Shown here in pieces: positions 33,399 to 42,952 of a stretch of DNA of 64,000 bases. The position numbers and the translations under genes were made by a program. Source of the stretch: JACPUW01 sp049115495 (GTDB taxonomy: Bacteria; Bacteroidota; Bacteroidia; CAILMK01; JACPUW01); the NCBI GenBank assembly GCA_049115495.1, contig JAGDZV010000005.1:310001-374000 (forward strand). Direction: 5' to 3'. Every line of letters begins with the position of its first letter. The first letter of the stretch is position 1. A model generated the notes under the pieces. That model did not search any database and was not told where the DNA came from. It saw nothing but the letters and a program-made list of their open reading frames with translations.

Positions 33399-36300
33399 AA
33401 CGTTCAACTTTATGGTTTCTCGTTTCAATTTCAACAAAATAAATTGAAGGCGCAAGGCTCGCGATATTGATTTGTTTAGCGTTGTTTTCTTTTAGCAACA
33501 ATTTACCCTCTAGGCTTATAACCTTTAAACTCTTAACCTTTGAACTAATAAAGAGCACTTCTTTTGACGGATTTGGATAAACCGAAATTTCATTAGTTTC
33601 AATCTCTTCTTTTCCAACAATCTCAACATCTAAACAAGCCGCTGTATCAGCACAGCTTTCTTCATAAACCACCACAGTGTATTCTCCGCTTGTGGCAGGT
33701 CTAAACTCTTGGCGAGTGGCAGTGTCAATCTTTACATAATCTTCTTTACAATCAAACCATTGGTACTTTAAGCTATCAAGGTCAACGCTCAAGGTATTGT
33801 TACTAAAACTAATAGTAGGTGAGTTGTCAATGATGGTAAGCGCAATTGTAATAATTGAATCGCAACCATTTACATTACTAATAGTGTCTGTATAAAATCC
33901 AGTAGTATTGTATATGTACTTTCCACTTGGTGCAGTATATTCATTACAAGCAGTAATTTCAATATTTGAGCTGGTTAATTCAAAGCGTTGGTAGTTAATT
34001 GTAATAATACTATCACAACGCCATTTGGTTTTTAGCGTATCAAAATAAACTCCTGTTGTGGTGTAAGTGTATTTTCCACTTGGCGAAAGCATTGCATTGC
34101 AACTAGATGAGTCTATTGTCAGGTATTTTGTTTCGTAAATGAATACTGTTAGCATAAAAACAGAATCACAACCCACAGTAGCTGGAATCGTATCCCAATA
34201 AACGCCGCTTTTAGTATAAGTATAATTGCCACTTGGCGAAATAAAACTATCACATGCAGAGAATGTCTCATCTTTAAACCAAGGTTGATCAATGGTTATG
34301 TTTAACGTAATAATACTATCACAACCTTGAGTATTTGTAATTGTGTCAGTATAAGTTCCACTTTTATGATAAACATATTTACCACTTGGCGAAACAAGGC
34401 TGTCACAAGCAATGAGACTATCTTTACCAAAACTCGCATTTTTAATTGTTAGCTCAATTTCTATTATAGAATCACAGTTGTTTACAGTTGATATGGTGTC
34501 AAAATAAGTGCCACTAGCAGTAAAGGTTTTATTGTTTGGGCTTGTATAAGCGCCACATACATTCGGGCTAATTTTACTTCGCCGTGTTTCGTTTATGGTG
34601 GCATTAATCGTAATAATACTATCGCAGTTTTTATTTGTGGTTAATGTATCATAATAGGTGCCACTTAAACGCATCAAAAACTTTCCACTAGGCGCAAGTA
34701 AGCTATCGCAGGCCAATGGATTAATAGTGGTTCTAGTTGTATTATTTATTGTAAGCTTAACAGCAATCAAACTATCGCATCCAAAGCTATTGGTTAATGT
34801 ATCGGTATAAAAGCCCGATTTGGAGTATAAATACTTTCCACTTGGGCTAACAAAAGAATCGCATGCAGTTACGTCAATTCTATTAAATGATGTAGCTACA
34901 GTAAGATTAATGGTAATAATTGAGTCACAGCTTTGGTAATTGGGTATGGTATCTAAATAAATACCTGTGCTATCAAACAATTTTCGGCTCGGGCTTAAGT
35001 AAAACCTACAAACTAATGTGTCAACAGTAGCGTAGCTATTTTTTACTGTTAAGTTTATAGTAATTATTGAATCACAGAGGTTATTATTAGAAATGGTGTC
35101 TTTAAACTGACCGCTGGTATAAATAAACTTACCACTGGGTGTTTTATAGGGCCCGCAAACGTTTGTATTTACCGTAGAATAGGTGGGTACACAGGGTTTT
35201 ACGAATCCATATTGCGCTAGAAAAAAATCATTATCACCATTAGAAAGTCTCGAATTAGAAATACTGGCATTTGGGTTAAGATCAATTTCGGTTTGAAAAA
35301 CGCCACCAACAAAGGCTTTACCATTAAAAGTAGTAATGGTATTGCCTTGTCCTCTAATTGATTTTAAGTGAGCCGCTTCCTTAAATTGGCCCAGCGTATC
35401 AAGCTTAAGAATAAAAGGGTTGCTTGTATTGGTTGAAATAAAAACTGTATCTCTTCCAAATTTAGGGTTAAAGTCTACAGTGTCAGAGAAATAACCCGTA
35501 ATGTTTACTACATCTTTTTCAACCGAAACAGCTTGGCATCTATCCCATCTTGTAGAACGATTATCACCAAATCTTAGCGCCCATCTGTAATCTCCATTTT
35601 TATTATAGCTAGCCACAAAACCATCATCTCCACCGCCAGAAATTAAGCTTCGTGTGGTGGTTGAAGGGTCAAAATCGTTACTGCTTTGAAAGTTACCTAC
35701 TACATACACATTTTCTCTGGCATCAAGGTCAACACCAAGAGCTTTATCGGTCCCAGAACCCGCTATGTGCACCACCCAATCATAAAATCCCAAAGAATCA
35801 TATTTTGCAACAAAAGGATCGCTTGAGCCACTTGTTGACTTATTGGCTGTTGTTGAACCTGGGGCAAAGTCGCAAGTATTTCTAAACTCACCTGCCATGT
35901 ATATGGCGTTATTAGATCCACTTACCAAGTTGTAGGCTATGTTGTTGCTTGAGCCTCCAATAAACCTGGCAAATTTAAAATTGCCAAACTGGTCATATTT
36001 GGTAAGAAATATATCGTCATTTCTGGCCGTTAAGCTTGCAGAACCTACACCTGGATTAAAATCGACAACTGATCTAAATGCTCCGGCCATCCAAACATTG
36101 TTAGCACTATCAACGGTTAATGCATATGGATTTTCTGATGATCTTCCGCCTAGGCCGTAACCCCATTTATAGTTTCCATTATTGTCATATTTAGCTACAA
36201 AAAGATCTATATTTCCATTACTTCCATATATGGCATTTGCAGCCGATGGGTCTAGGTCTATTGAATCGCTAAAATAACCGCAAACTATAACATTGTCGTT

Positions 36301-38025
36301 ATGATCGCAGGCAAGATTAAGGCCTCTGTCGTTGCCATCTTCTCCTAATCTAATTGCCCAGCTCAGTTTTCCTAGCGAATCATATTTTGCCAAGAATGCA
36401 TCTTCGTCGTCATGTGCATTTAGTACTGTACTTCTAAAGCTTGGGTCAAAGTCTATACTGCCGTTAAAGTATCCTGTAATGTAAACCGATCCTTTGCTAT
36501 CATGAGCCATTCCTAATATTTCATCATTCCCGCCTAGCCTGTCAATTAGACTCCAGGCCGTTTTGTAATTGCCGGTGTTTTGGTGATATCTTCCAAAATA
36601 TGAACTAAAATTTCTTGAGTCAGGCGTGCTTAAATTTTGGGTTTGTGATCCTGGATCAAAATCAACGGTACCGGCAAAATAACCACCCGCCCAAATATGA
36701 TTAAAACTATCAAGGGCCAATGCTGTACCAGTATCAAAATTTGTGTTGCCCATTCTTTTGGCCCATTCATAATTACCTGAAGAGTCGTATTTCGCCACAT
36801 AAACATCGCCACTACCTACTGGTGTTAAGTTCGCAGAAGAAGAACTTGGGTCAAAATCGGTGGTTGAAATTATATAGCCAGTTAAATAGGCATTACCTGT
36901 TTTGTCTAGCTCAATGTCATTTATTACTTCATTATTACTACTGCCAAATGTGCTTACCCACTCAAAGTCGCCGTTTGTGTCATATTTAGCCAAGAATACA
37001 TCACCCCTTCCGTTAGATGTTTTGCTTGTTGTTGAAGAACTTGGATCAAAATCAACCGTACTTTCGAAAGTGCCCGTTAAGTATATCATCCTGCCATTAG
37101 AGATCTCTAATCCATGGGCATATTCGTTGCCTGTGCCGCCTATTGCTTTTGCCCAAATATAATTTCCTGCTGAAGAGTACTTGGCTAAAAATACATCGTT
37201 TCTACCTGCTCTTGTGAGGTTTTGAGTATTACTGCTCGGGTCAAAATCCGCAGTATTAGAAAATGTGCCAGCAACTATAATATCGCCTTTTTTATCAACT
37301 TCAACTTCTTGGGCGTAGTCACTCACGCTGGCATTTATGCTAAATGCCCACAAGTGTTTACCTAAAGAATCATATTTGGCAACAAATATATCTTGACCCG
37401 AAGGTGCTATTTGTTGGTTTACTCCTGCACCCAGATCAAAATCAACCGTATCGCTATAACCACCTGCTACTACAATGCTATTATTAGCCGAAATAGCAAG
37501 GCAAGTAGCATTGTCTACACTATTTCCGCCAATGTTTATGCCCCAAATAAATTTTCCATTATTGCTGTATTTTGCCACAAAGCCACTGGCATTATTTGAT
37601 GTGCCGCTGTAGGCATAGCTTGTATTTTCTGAAGGGTCAAAATCTAATCTATTGGTAAAATATCCGGCAACCAATATGTTGTTTGAGTGGTCTAGCGCTA
37701 TTTCGTTTATTTTAATGTTACTTTCAGATTCAAGCTTTATTGCCCAATAGAGTTTTCCAAGCGAATCATATTTGGCAACGTAAGCATCGGGCCTGCCTTG
37801 TCCTACCATTAGTTTTGATTTACTTTTTGAAGGGTCAAAGTCAATTAATCCTTCAAGTGCCCCACCAGCATAAATATTTCCATCAGTATCGGTGCACATG
37901 CTTTCTACCCAGTCGTCTTCGCCTTCACCATCACCAAAAGTGTGGCTCCAAATATGTTGTAAGTCTTGTGAATTTGCCGGTGCTAAAAACAACAGCATTA
38001 AGACTATATTAAGTACATGTTTCAT
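33379..38025 (-). CDS. Giant T9SS-secreted protein with 14 DFDP repeats and 9 Cys-containing repeats
   Basis: 1548 residues. Signal peptide (KHVLNIVLMLLFLAPANS), then about 960 residues built from 14 repeats of roughly 60-70 residues, each with a variant of DFDPSS, a downstream DVFLAKYDSSGNYEWA-like strand pair and a G-rich turn; this matches SBBP-type beta-propeller repeats, and the DxDP loops could bind calcium. Residues about 975-1430 hold nine repeats of about 50 residues with the pattern C-x(4)-SPSGKY...SGxYxDT...GCDSIITI, each with two Cys. A PKD/Ig-like module and a type-A sorting domain (VYPNPSKEVLFIS...) end the protein. It should be exported by T9SS and fixed at the surface, as an adhesin or matrix protein. 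Confidence 0.9.
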   Translation of the reverse strand: MKHVLNIVLMLLFLAPANSQDLQHIWSHTFGDGEGEDDWVESMCTDTDGNIYAGGALEGLIDFDPSKSKSKLMVGQGRPDAYVAKYDSLGKLYWAIKLESESNIKINEIALDHSNNILVAGYFTNRLDFDPSENTSYAYSGTSNNASGFVAKYSNNGKFIWGINIGGNSVDNATCLAISANNSIVVAGGYSDTVDFDLGAGVNQQIAPSGQDIFVAKYDSLGKHLWAFSINASVSDYAQEVEVDKKGDIIVAGTFSNTADFDPSSNTQNLTRAGRNDVFLAKYSSAGNYIWAKAIGGTGNEYAHGLEISNGRMIYLTGTFESTVDFDPSSSTTSKTSNGRGDVFLAKYDTNGDFEWVSTFGSSNNEVINDIELDKTGNAYLTGYIISTTDFDPSSSSANLTPVGSGDVYVAKYDSSGNYEWAKRMGNTNFDTGTALALDSFNHIWAGGYFAGTVDFDPGSQTQNLSTPDSRNFSSYFGRYHQNTGNYKTAWSLIDRLGGNDEILGMAHDSKGSVYITGYFNGSIDFDPSFRSTVLNAHDDEDAFLAKYDSLGKLSWAIRLGEDGNDRGLNLACDHNDNVIVCGYFSDSIDLDPSAANAIYGSNGNIDLFVAKYDNNGNYKWGYGLGGRSSENPYALTVDSANNVWMAGAFRSVVDFNPGVGSASLTARNDDIFLTKYDQFGNFKFARFIGGSSNNIAYNLVSGSNNAIYMAGEFRNTCDFAPGSTTANKSTSGSSDPFVAKYDSLGFYDWVVHIAGSGTDKALGVDLDARENVYVVGNFQSSNDFDPSTTTRSLISGGGDDGFVASYNKNGDYRWALRFGDNRSTRWDRCQAVSVEKDVVNITGYFSDTVDFNPKFGRDTVFISTNTSNPFILKLDTLGQFKEAAHLKSIRGQGNTITTFNGKAFVGGVFQTEIDLNPNASISNSRLSNGDNDFFLAQYGFVKPCVPTYSTVNTNVCGPYKTPSGKFIYTSGQFKDTISNNNLCDSIITINLTVKNSYATVDTLVCRFYLSPSRKLFDSTGIYLDTIPNYQSCDSIITINLTVATSFNRIDVTACDSFVSPSGKYLYSKSGFYTDTLTNSFGCDSLIAVKLTINNTTRTTINPLACDSLLAPSGKFLMRLSGTYYDTLTTNKNCDSIITINATINETRRSKISPNVCGAYTSPNNKTFTASGTYFDTISTVNNCDSIIEIELTIKNASFGKDSLIACDSLVSPSGKYVYHKSGTYTDTITNTQGCDSIITLNITIDQPWFKDETFSACDSFISPSGNYTYTKSGVYWDTIPATVGCDSVFMLTVFIYETKYLTIDSSSCNAMLSPSGKYTYTTTGVYFDTLKTKWRCDSIITINYQRFELTSSNIEITACNEYTAPSGKYIYNTTGFYTDTISNVNGCDSIITIALTIIDNSPTISFSNNTLSVDLDSLKYQWFDCKEDYVKIDTATRQEFRPATSGEYTVVVYEESCADTAACLDVEIVGKEEIETNEISVYPNPSKEVLFISSKVKSLKVISLEGKLLLKENNAKQINIASLAPSIYFVEIETRNHKVERFRFVKE

Positions 38026-38112
38026 GCTTGTAATTATGAACAGACTTCAAATTTCAGCAATCCATTCGTTCAAAGTGAAAATAGTTGATTTTATGCTTAT
38101 TTAAATGATGCA

Positions 38113-38120
38113 TACATTTG
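38113..38120 (+). promoter_or_regulatory. Candidate -7 element of the YdeI-like gene
   Basis: TACATTTG, an exact TAnnTTTG match, 13 bases before the ATG at 38134. A TTG is 25 bases upstream, longer than the usual spacer. Confidence 0.35.
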
Positions 38121-38133
38121 ATAAAAAAGCACA

Positions 38134-38724
38134 ATGCTACAAGCCAAAACTGTAGAAGAGTATATTGAAAACAGCCAGTGGAAAGAGGAGCTTTCGATTT
38201 TAAGAGAGCTAATGCTCAAAACAGAAATGGTTGAAACGGTAAAATGGGGCGCTCCACATTATACCATCAACAAAAAAAATGTAGTTGGTTTGGCCGGGTT
38301 TAAAGATCATTTTGCCATTTGGTTTCATCAAGGAGTTTTTCTTAAAGATGAACTTAGTGTGCTTTATAATGCGGGTGAAGGAAAAACAAAAGGACTAAGG
38401 CAATGGCGTTTTAAAAACAAGACGGATATTGATAAAGAAGCCATTTTAAATTATGCCATTGAAGCCATTGACAATCAAAAGAGAGGACTAGAAATAAAGC
38501 CTGAACGAAAACAAGTAGCAATGCCAGATGAATTGGCCAACGCATTGGGAAATGATAAAGTACTAAAGGAATCTTTTGATGCCTTAACTCCGGGTAAACG
38601 AAAGGAGTACGCTGAACATATAGGCTCTGCCAAACAAGAAAAAACAAGGTTGAGCCGATTAGAAAAATGCATTCCAATGATAAAAGACCGAATGGGGCTT
38701 AACGACAAATACCGAAATTGTTAA
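38134..38724 (+). CDS. YdeI/OmdA-family protein with a DUF1801 domain
   Basis: 196 residues. The first about 110 residues are a DUF1801 (YdhG-like) domain: VETVKWGAPHYTINKKNVVGL and FAIWFHQGVFLKD. The C-terminal part (MPDELANALGNDKVLKESFDA, LTPGKRKEYAEHI, KTRLSRLEKCIPMI) is the YdeI/OmpD-associated domain, reported to influence antimicrobial peptide or bacteriocin tolerance in enterobacteria; whether this holds here is unknown. Soluble, no signal peptide. Transcribed alone with a -7-like element in front. Confidence 0.85.
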   Translation: MLQAKTVEEYIENSQWKEELSILRELMLKTEMVETVKWGAPHYTINKKNVVGLAGFKDHFAIWFHQGVFLKDELSVLYNAGEGKTKGLRQWRFKNKTDIDKEAILNYAIEAIDNQKRGLEIKPERKQVAMPDELANALGNDKVLKESFDALTPGKRKEYAEHIGSAKQEKTRLSRLEKCIPMIKDRMGLNDKYRNC

Positions 38725-39157
38725 TCGGTTTAAAACCTGCCTGCTGATTGTTAAGAGTAGCCTTTTGGCGGAAGAAACCTTGTATTAAAAACACAACATT
38801 ATTAACAGGTTAAGTTGGTGTAAGACATTGTTATTCATCGTTTTGTAACGATTGTATGTGCATTTTAAGAAAAATGGGTTTAGAAAAAACTCCTTCAATG
38901 GTATTGGGACAGGTTGGAGATAGTTTGCCTAAAAAATATTGTGAGTTTAAATATTGAAATGTGAAAACTCTTGTAAACATGTACGTACTCAAAAAACTTT
39001 TGAATTGGATATACGCCATTGAATGAAAGTTGATTGCCAAGTTAAATCAAGTTTTTCTGAATATTTATTTATGCCTTAAGTGGTTTATAACCAAGTCTAT
39101 AAGCTTTGAGATTTTACTGATTTAAAAAATAATCAAAAAGAGGGGTAGGGTGTTTAT
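38725..39157. other. Intergenic region without a recognised gene
   Basis: AT-rich stretch after the YdeI-like gene and before the VTC operon. Small frames on both strands lack codon bias, start context and recognisable motifs. No strong hairpin, repeat or RNA fold is visible. Confidence 0.4.
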
Positions 39158-39201
39158 TGAACCAGGCGGTTCATAATTAATTCCATTGCAAAATAAACTT
39201 G
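39158..39201 (+). promoter_or_regulatory. Palindrome and -7-like element before the VTC-CotH operon
   Basis: TGAACC-AGGC-GGTTCA (39158-39173), six-base arms. TAAACTTG (39194-39201), one base from TAnnTTTG, begins 20 bases after it and 44 bases before the ATG at 39246, so the palindrome is at the -33 position and could bind a regulator. Confidence 0.35.
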
Positions 39202-39245
39202 CGAAGGAATTATTCAAAAAAAGAGTCAAAGTAAAGTGTTCAATT

Positions 39246-40004
39246 ATGTGTAATCAGGTATTTGTAAATAATTCACTCAGACAATTTGATCCAATTTCGC
39301 TTCTGGAAATGGATAAGGTAGCCTTGTTGAAGCGTACAGATACCAAATTTGTTTTAAATGAAACTCAACTCTATCAGCTTTTAGATAAAATACAAAATGA
39401 CTACAGCTGCCTAGAGATTGATAATAAAAGGCTAATGCAATATGAGTCTTTATACTTCGATTCTGAAAATTTACATTTCTATCATCAGCATCATAACAAT
39501 AGATCGGGTAGAATTAAGGTTAGAAAAAGAAGTTATGTAGACTCTGACTTGAGTTTTCTTGAAATAAAAAGAAAAGACAGAAAAGGCGATACCATTAAAA
39601 AGCGAATAAAAATTGAAGGCTTACAAAATGAAATAGCCCCTGATGAACTTGCTTTTTTACACAAAGCTAAAATGCCAGCAATAGATATTAGGCCAACTAT
39701 AATGAATAGTTTTAAACGATTTACGCTTGTGAGCAAAAAGTCAATTGAGCGGTTAACCGTTGATGTAGGCTTAAAATTTAATAATGGTAATGCCTTTGAA
39801 GGTAAACATGGCGGCTTGGTAGTGGTAGAAGTGAAACAACCTAAGTTAAGCCGTAAGTCTGATGTAATGAGAGCATTAAAAGCAGGGAGAATTAGACCTA
39901 AAAGCATTAGTAAATACTGTATAGGTATAGCATCAGTAAATAAAGATGTAAAACAAAACGTATTTAAAGACAAGTTTAGAACAATAAATAAAACGATCAA
40001 TTAA
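39246..40004 (+). CDS. VTC-domain (polyphosphate polymerase-like) protein
   Basis: 252 residues from the ATG at 39246; a TTG 20 codons earlier is in frame but less likely. The whole chain is a VTC tunnel domain, as in the yeast vacuolar polyphosphate polymerase Vtc4. Seen: LLKRTDTKFVLNETQL (the basic motif at the start of the domain), SGRIKVRKRSYV and FLEIKRKDRKGDTIKKR with the alternating Lys/Arg/Glu of the nucleotide and phosphate tunnel, and VVVEVKQPK near the end. In bacteria such domains are found next to DUF4956 and CotH genes, as here. Activity on polyphosphate is inferred from the fold; other nucleotide-derived polymers are possible. Its stop abuts the next ATG. Confidence 0.88.
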   Translation: MCNQVFVNNSLRQFDPISLLEMDKVALLKRTDTKFVLNETQLYQLLDKIQNDYSCLEIDNKRLMQYESLYFDSENLHFYHQHHNNRSGRIKVRKRSYVDSDLSFLEIKRKDRKGDTIKKRIKIEGLQNEIAPDELAFLHKAKMPAIDIRPTIMNSFKRFTLVSKKSIERLTVDVGLKFNNGNAFEGKHGGLVVVEVKQPKLSRKSDVMRALKAGRIRPKSISKYCIGIASVNKDVKQNVFKDKFRTINKTIN

Positions 40005-40646
40005 ATGGAATTTTTAGAAGTGCCTTGGTTTGATGAAGACCTATTTAAAATGCTATTTAGACTAGCATTAAATACCATATTTATGGTAATTATTGTGCGG
40101 TACATTTACTACCGAAAGAGCCACAATAAAGACTTTATGTTTACTTATTTAATGATAAGTTTAGTAGTATTTTTTATATGTTTTACCCTAAAGAAGTTTG
40201 AATTAGAGCTTGGCATGGCACTTGGTCTTTTTGCCATTTTTGGTATAGTTAGATACAGAACAGATGCTATTCCAATTAAGGAAATGACCTACTTATTCAT
40301 GGTAATTGGTGTAAGTGTAATGAACTCTTTGGCCAATAAAAAAATGAGCTATGCCGAATTATTGATTGCCAACTCGGCCATTGTTTTTGGGGCTTTGCTT
40401 CTTGAATCTTTTTGGGTGAAAAATGGTGAGCTTAGTAAGAGTGTTCTTTTTGAAGAAATTGATATGATTAAGCCCGGTAATTATAATGATATGAAGAATC
40501 TATTGGAAGAAAGAACTGGTCTTATAATTAACAGGGTTGTGATTAATGATATTGACTTTTTAAGAGATGTGGCACGTGTTGAAATATTTTACTACCAACA
40601 TCTTCAAACAGGTACATTAGGAGAAGCATTAAAAGATAAATTATGA
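40005..40646 (+). CDS. DUF4956 membrane protein
   Basis: 213 residues with about four transmembrane helices in the first 130 residues and a soluble C-terminal domain of about 75 residues. ALGLFAIFGIVRYRTDAIPI followed by KEMTYLF is the family hallmark of DUF4956. The C-terminal domain (LLEERTGLIINRVVINDIDFLRDVARVEIFYY) has a ferredoxin-like pattern. It follows the VTC gene without a gap. VTC and DUF4956 genes are repeatedly neighbours in bacteria, so it may be the membrane channel or anchor for the VTC enzyme; this is inference. Confidence 0.88.
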   Translation: MEFLEVPWFDEDLFKMLFRLALNTIFMVIIVRYIYYRKSHNKDFMFTYLMISLVVFFICFTLKKFELELGMALGLFAIFGIVRYRTDAIPIKEMTYLFMVIGVSVMNSLANKKMSYAELLIANSAIVFGALLLESFWVKNGELSKSVLFEEIDMIKPGNYNDMKNLLEERTGLIINRVVINDIDFLRDVARVEIFYYQHLQTGTLGEALKDKL

Positions 40647-41365
40647 TGAGAGAAATAATAAAAAGTATGTCAATTGCTTTGGTGGTTTTATTGTTGAGTG
40701 TAGGCCATTCATTTAGCCAAGATACCACGGTGCATGTAGTGAGAGATCTTGAAAGTTGGACATCGGCAAGGCTTAATTACAAAATCAATAAGAAATTTGG
40801 AATAAGGTTTAGTCAAAACCTAAGGCTACAGCAAAATAGTATGCAATTCAATAATTATTTTAGTGAATTGGCATTTAAATATGAGCCATTTAAAAATTTA
40901 ACTTTAGAATTAGAAACACGTTACGGCGTAAATGCTAAAAATTCAGGAAACGTAAACTACCTAAGGCTCTTTTACGCTGCTAAATACGAGTACAGTTTAG
41001 ATAGGCTTGATTTTTCGGCCCGTGCCGCGTATCAAAATGTAAATACAATGTCAGTTTCAGCTTTCGATTTTGCTGAGGCAAGATACAACTGGCGTTATCA
41101 ATTAAAATCGAGCTACAATATAAAAAATTGGAAGTTAGATCCTGAACTCTCCTTTGAAGGGTTTAGGAAGAATACCACTGCATCAAACCCAGGTTTTGAT
41201 AAATATAGAATTAGGCTTACAACTGATTATAATTTTAATGATTTAAAAATTAGTCCGTTTTATGCTTTTGAGCGTGAACTTAACGAAGAGTACCCTTTAA
41301 ATGCATCAATAATTGGTTTAAACCTTACCTACAATTTAAAAAGAAAGAAAAATGAAAAAGATTAA
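40643..41365 (+). CDS. DUF2490 outer-membrane beta-barrel protein
   Basis: 240 residues, ATG overlapping the preceding stop by four bases (a second ATG follows at 40646). Signal peptide ending SVGHSFSQ. The mature chain is a series of about ten amphipathic strands with alternating aromatics (FGIRFSQNLRLQQNSMQFNN, LDFSARAAYQNVN, RIRLTTDYNFNDLK), and the N-terminal LESWTSARLNYKINKKFGI fits DUF2490. It should sit in the outer membrane. Together with the two preceding products and the CotH lipoprotein it would span from the inner membrane to the cell surface. Confidence 0.83.
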   Translation: MMREIIKSMSIALVVLLLSVGHSFSQDTTVHVVRDLESWTSARLNYKINKKFGIRFSQNLRLQQNSMQFNNYFSELAFKYEPFKNLTLELETRYGVNAKNSGNVNYLRLFYAAKYEYSLDRLDFSARAAYQNVNTMSVSAFDFAEARYNWRYQLKSSYNIKNWKLDPELSFEGFRKNTTASNPGFDKYRIRLTTDYNFNDLKISPFYAFERELNEEYPLNASIIGLNLTYNLKRKKNEKD

Positions 41366-42722
41366 AATATTATTGTTTACGCTAGGCGCTCTAATGAGTT
41401 TAACATCTTGCTACAAAGAGGTTTTAGAAATAACTGAACCGGATGAGAACGATTTGGAAGGTGCGGGTTTAGCCGACTGGACCACAGAAACACACTCTAA
41501 TGATGTAGCTCCAGATTACGATGTAGTTTTTCCTCAAGACAAGGTGCAACGCTTAGATATTGTTATAACCGCCGCCGACTGGGCAGATATGCAGTCAGAT
41601 TTAGCTAATGTACAGAGCAGTGGGGGTGGCCCTGGAAATTTCTCTGACGAAAAGCCATCTTATTTTAAGTGTCAGGTATACCATGATAACAAACAGTGGT
41701 ACGATGTAGGCATAAGATACAAAGGCAACTCGAGCCTGCAAACTGCATATAGAACCGGCAATGGAAAAAAACCCCTTAGGTTTCAATTTGATGAATTTGA
41801 AGATGAAATTCCCGAGATTAACAACCAACGATTTTACGGTTTCAAGGAGCTTTCTATGTCTTCTAATTACGATGATGCTTCATTAATGAGAGAAAAAACG
41901 GCATGTCAATTATTTAGAGAATTTGGGGTGCCGGCACCACATGCTGCCTATTACGAGGTTTATATCGACAACGGAAATGGTTCTGAATATTACGGATTGT
42001 ACACTATGGTTGAGGTAGTTTTTAATACCATGCTCGAAAAGTCTTTTGGATCAGAAAGCGGAAACTGCTATAAACCAGATGGCGACGGCGCTGCTTGGGC
42101 AACTTCGGGTTTTAGTTTGGCAGATTTTGAAAAGAAAACTAATGAAGATCTTAGTGATTGGTCTGATATACAAAATGCGTATGATGCCCTACACCAGGCT
42201 AACAGAACCACGAATGCAAGTGCATGGAGATCAAATTTTGATTCACTTTTTGATGTTGATGGATACCTCAAATATTTGGCAGCCAATACCACAATACAAA
42301 ACTGGGATACCTACGGTAGAATGACACACAATTATTATTTATATCATGATCCTTCTGATGATTTAATTAAATGGATTCCGTGGGATAATAACGAGGCTTT
42401 TCAAAATGGTAAAAGAGGTGGGGCGCTCTCTTATGAGTTTTCTGAAATAACTGATTCTCAATGGCCATTGATTGGCTACATAATGTCTGATGATACTTAT
42501 AGGTCCAAATTTGATTCTTATGTACAAGACTTCATAAATAATGTATTTGAACCATCAAAAATGGAATCTTATTACAATAGTCAATTAGACCTTTTATCTG
42601 AGTCAGCATCAAAAGAGAGAAGTGGCTACACCTATATAAATGGAAACTTTGAGTCCTCAGTAAATACATTAATCAATCATTGTACACAAAGAAATACTGC
42701 GGCAGAGAGCTATTTAAAATAG
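41352..42722 (+). CDS. CotH-family protein kinase-like lipoprotein
   Basis: 456 residues; lipoprotein signal with lipobox LTSC (Cys20). The chain has the CotH features: RLDIVITAADWADM, the GIRYKGNSSLQ strand-turn, KKPLRFQFDEF, FKELSMSSNYDDASLMREK, YGLYTMVEVV and the metal-binding region WIPWDNNEAF. CotH proteins are atypical secretory kinases; the spore-coat member phosphorylates coat proteins outside the cytoplasm. The gene overlaps DUF2490 by 14 bases and ends the operon 43 bases before a strong terminator. A periplasmic or surface target is expected; it is not identified. Confidence 0.88.
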   Translation: MKKIKILLFTLGALMSLTSCYKEVLEITEPDENDLEGAGLADWTTETHSNDVAPDYDVVFPQDKVQRLDIVITAADWADMQSDLANVQSSGGGPGNFSDEKPSYFKCQVYHDNKQWYDVGIRYKGNSSLQTAYRTGNGKKPLRFQFDEFEDEIPEINNQRFYGFKELSMSSNYDDASLMREKTACQLFREFGVPAPHAAYYEVYIDNGNGSEYYGLYTMVEVVFNTMLEKSFGSESGNCYKPDGDGAAWATSGFSLADFEKKTNEDLSDWSDIQNAYDALHQANRTTNASAWRSNFDSLFDVDGYLKYLAANTTIQNWDTYGRMTHNYYLYHDPSDDLIKWIPWDNNEAFQNGKRGGALSYEFSEITDSQWPLIGYIMSDDTYRSKFDSYVQDFINNVFEPSKMESYYNSQLDLLSESASKERSGYTYINGNFESSVNTLINHCTQRNTAAESYLK

Positions 42723-42765
42723 AAGTTAATCAGTTTCCAATAGTTTTAATTGTGTGTTTTGGTAT

Positions 42766-42792
42766 AATTCCCCTTTAAGTAAAAGGGGAATT
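42766..42792 (+). terminator. Intrinsic terminator of the VTC-CotH operon
   Basis: AATTCCCCTTT-AAGTA-AAAGGGGAATT, perfect 11-base arms, five-base loop, followed by ATTTTG. Located 43 bases after the CotH-like gene. Confidence 0.8.
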
Positions 42793-42952
42793 ATTTTGTA
42801 GATTATCTTCTTTAACAATACGGGTACGTGTAAAGTGGGCTTCTTTAAAAGCCAATTGTATTCAAAACAGTCGAATTTCTATCTAAGAATCTACTGAAAT
42901 AGATGCTAGGCAAGGTCTTATTCTTAGGTTCGATTTTTAATCAAAGCAAAAG

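Noticed and set aside
33900..35160. Regularly spaced repeats that at first sight resemble a CRISPR or tandem DNA array
   Set aside because: The units are about 150 bases, diverged, in frame and translate to the Cys-containing protein module; spacing and sequence do not fit a CRISPR array.
36630..37162. Several overlapping open frames of 60-90 codons opposite the giant T9SS gene
   Set aside because: They are antisense shadows of the repetitive coding sequence; they have no start context, domain or own promoter.
39533..40000. 155-codon minus-strand frame opposite the VTC gene
   Set aside because: The plus strand encodes a recognisable VTC domain over the same bases; the antisense frame shows no family features.
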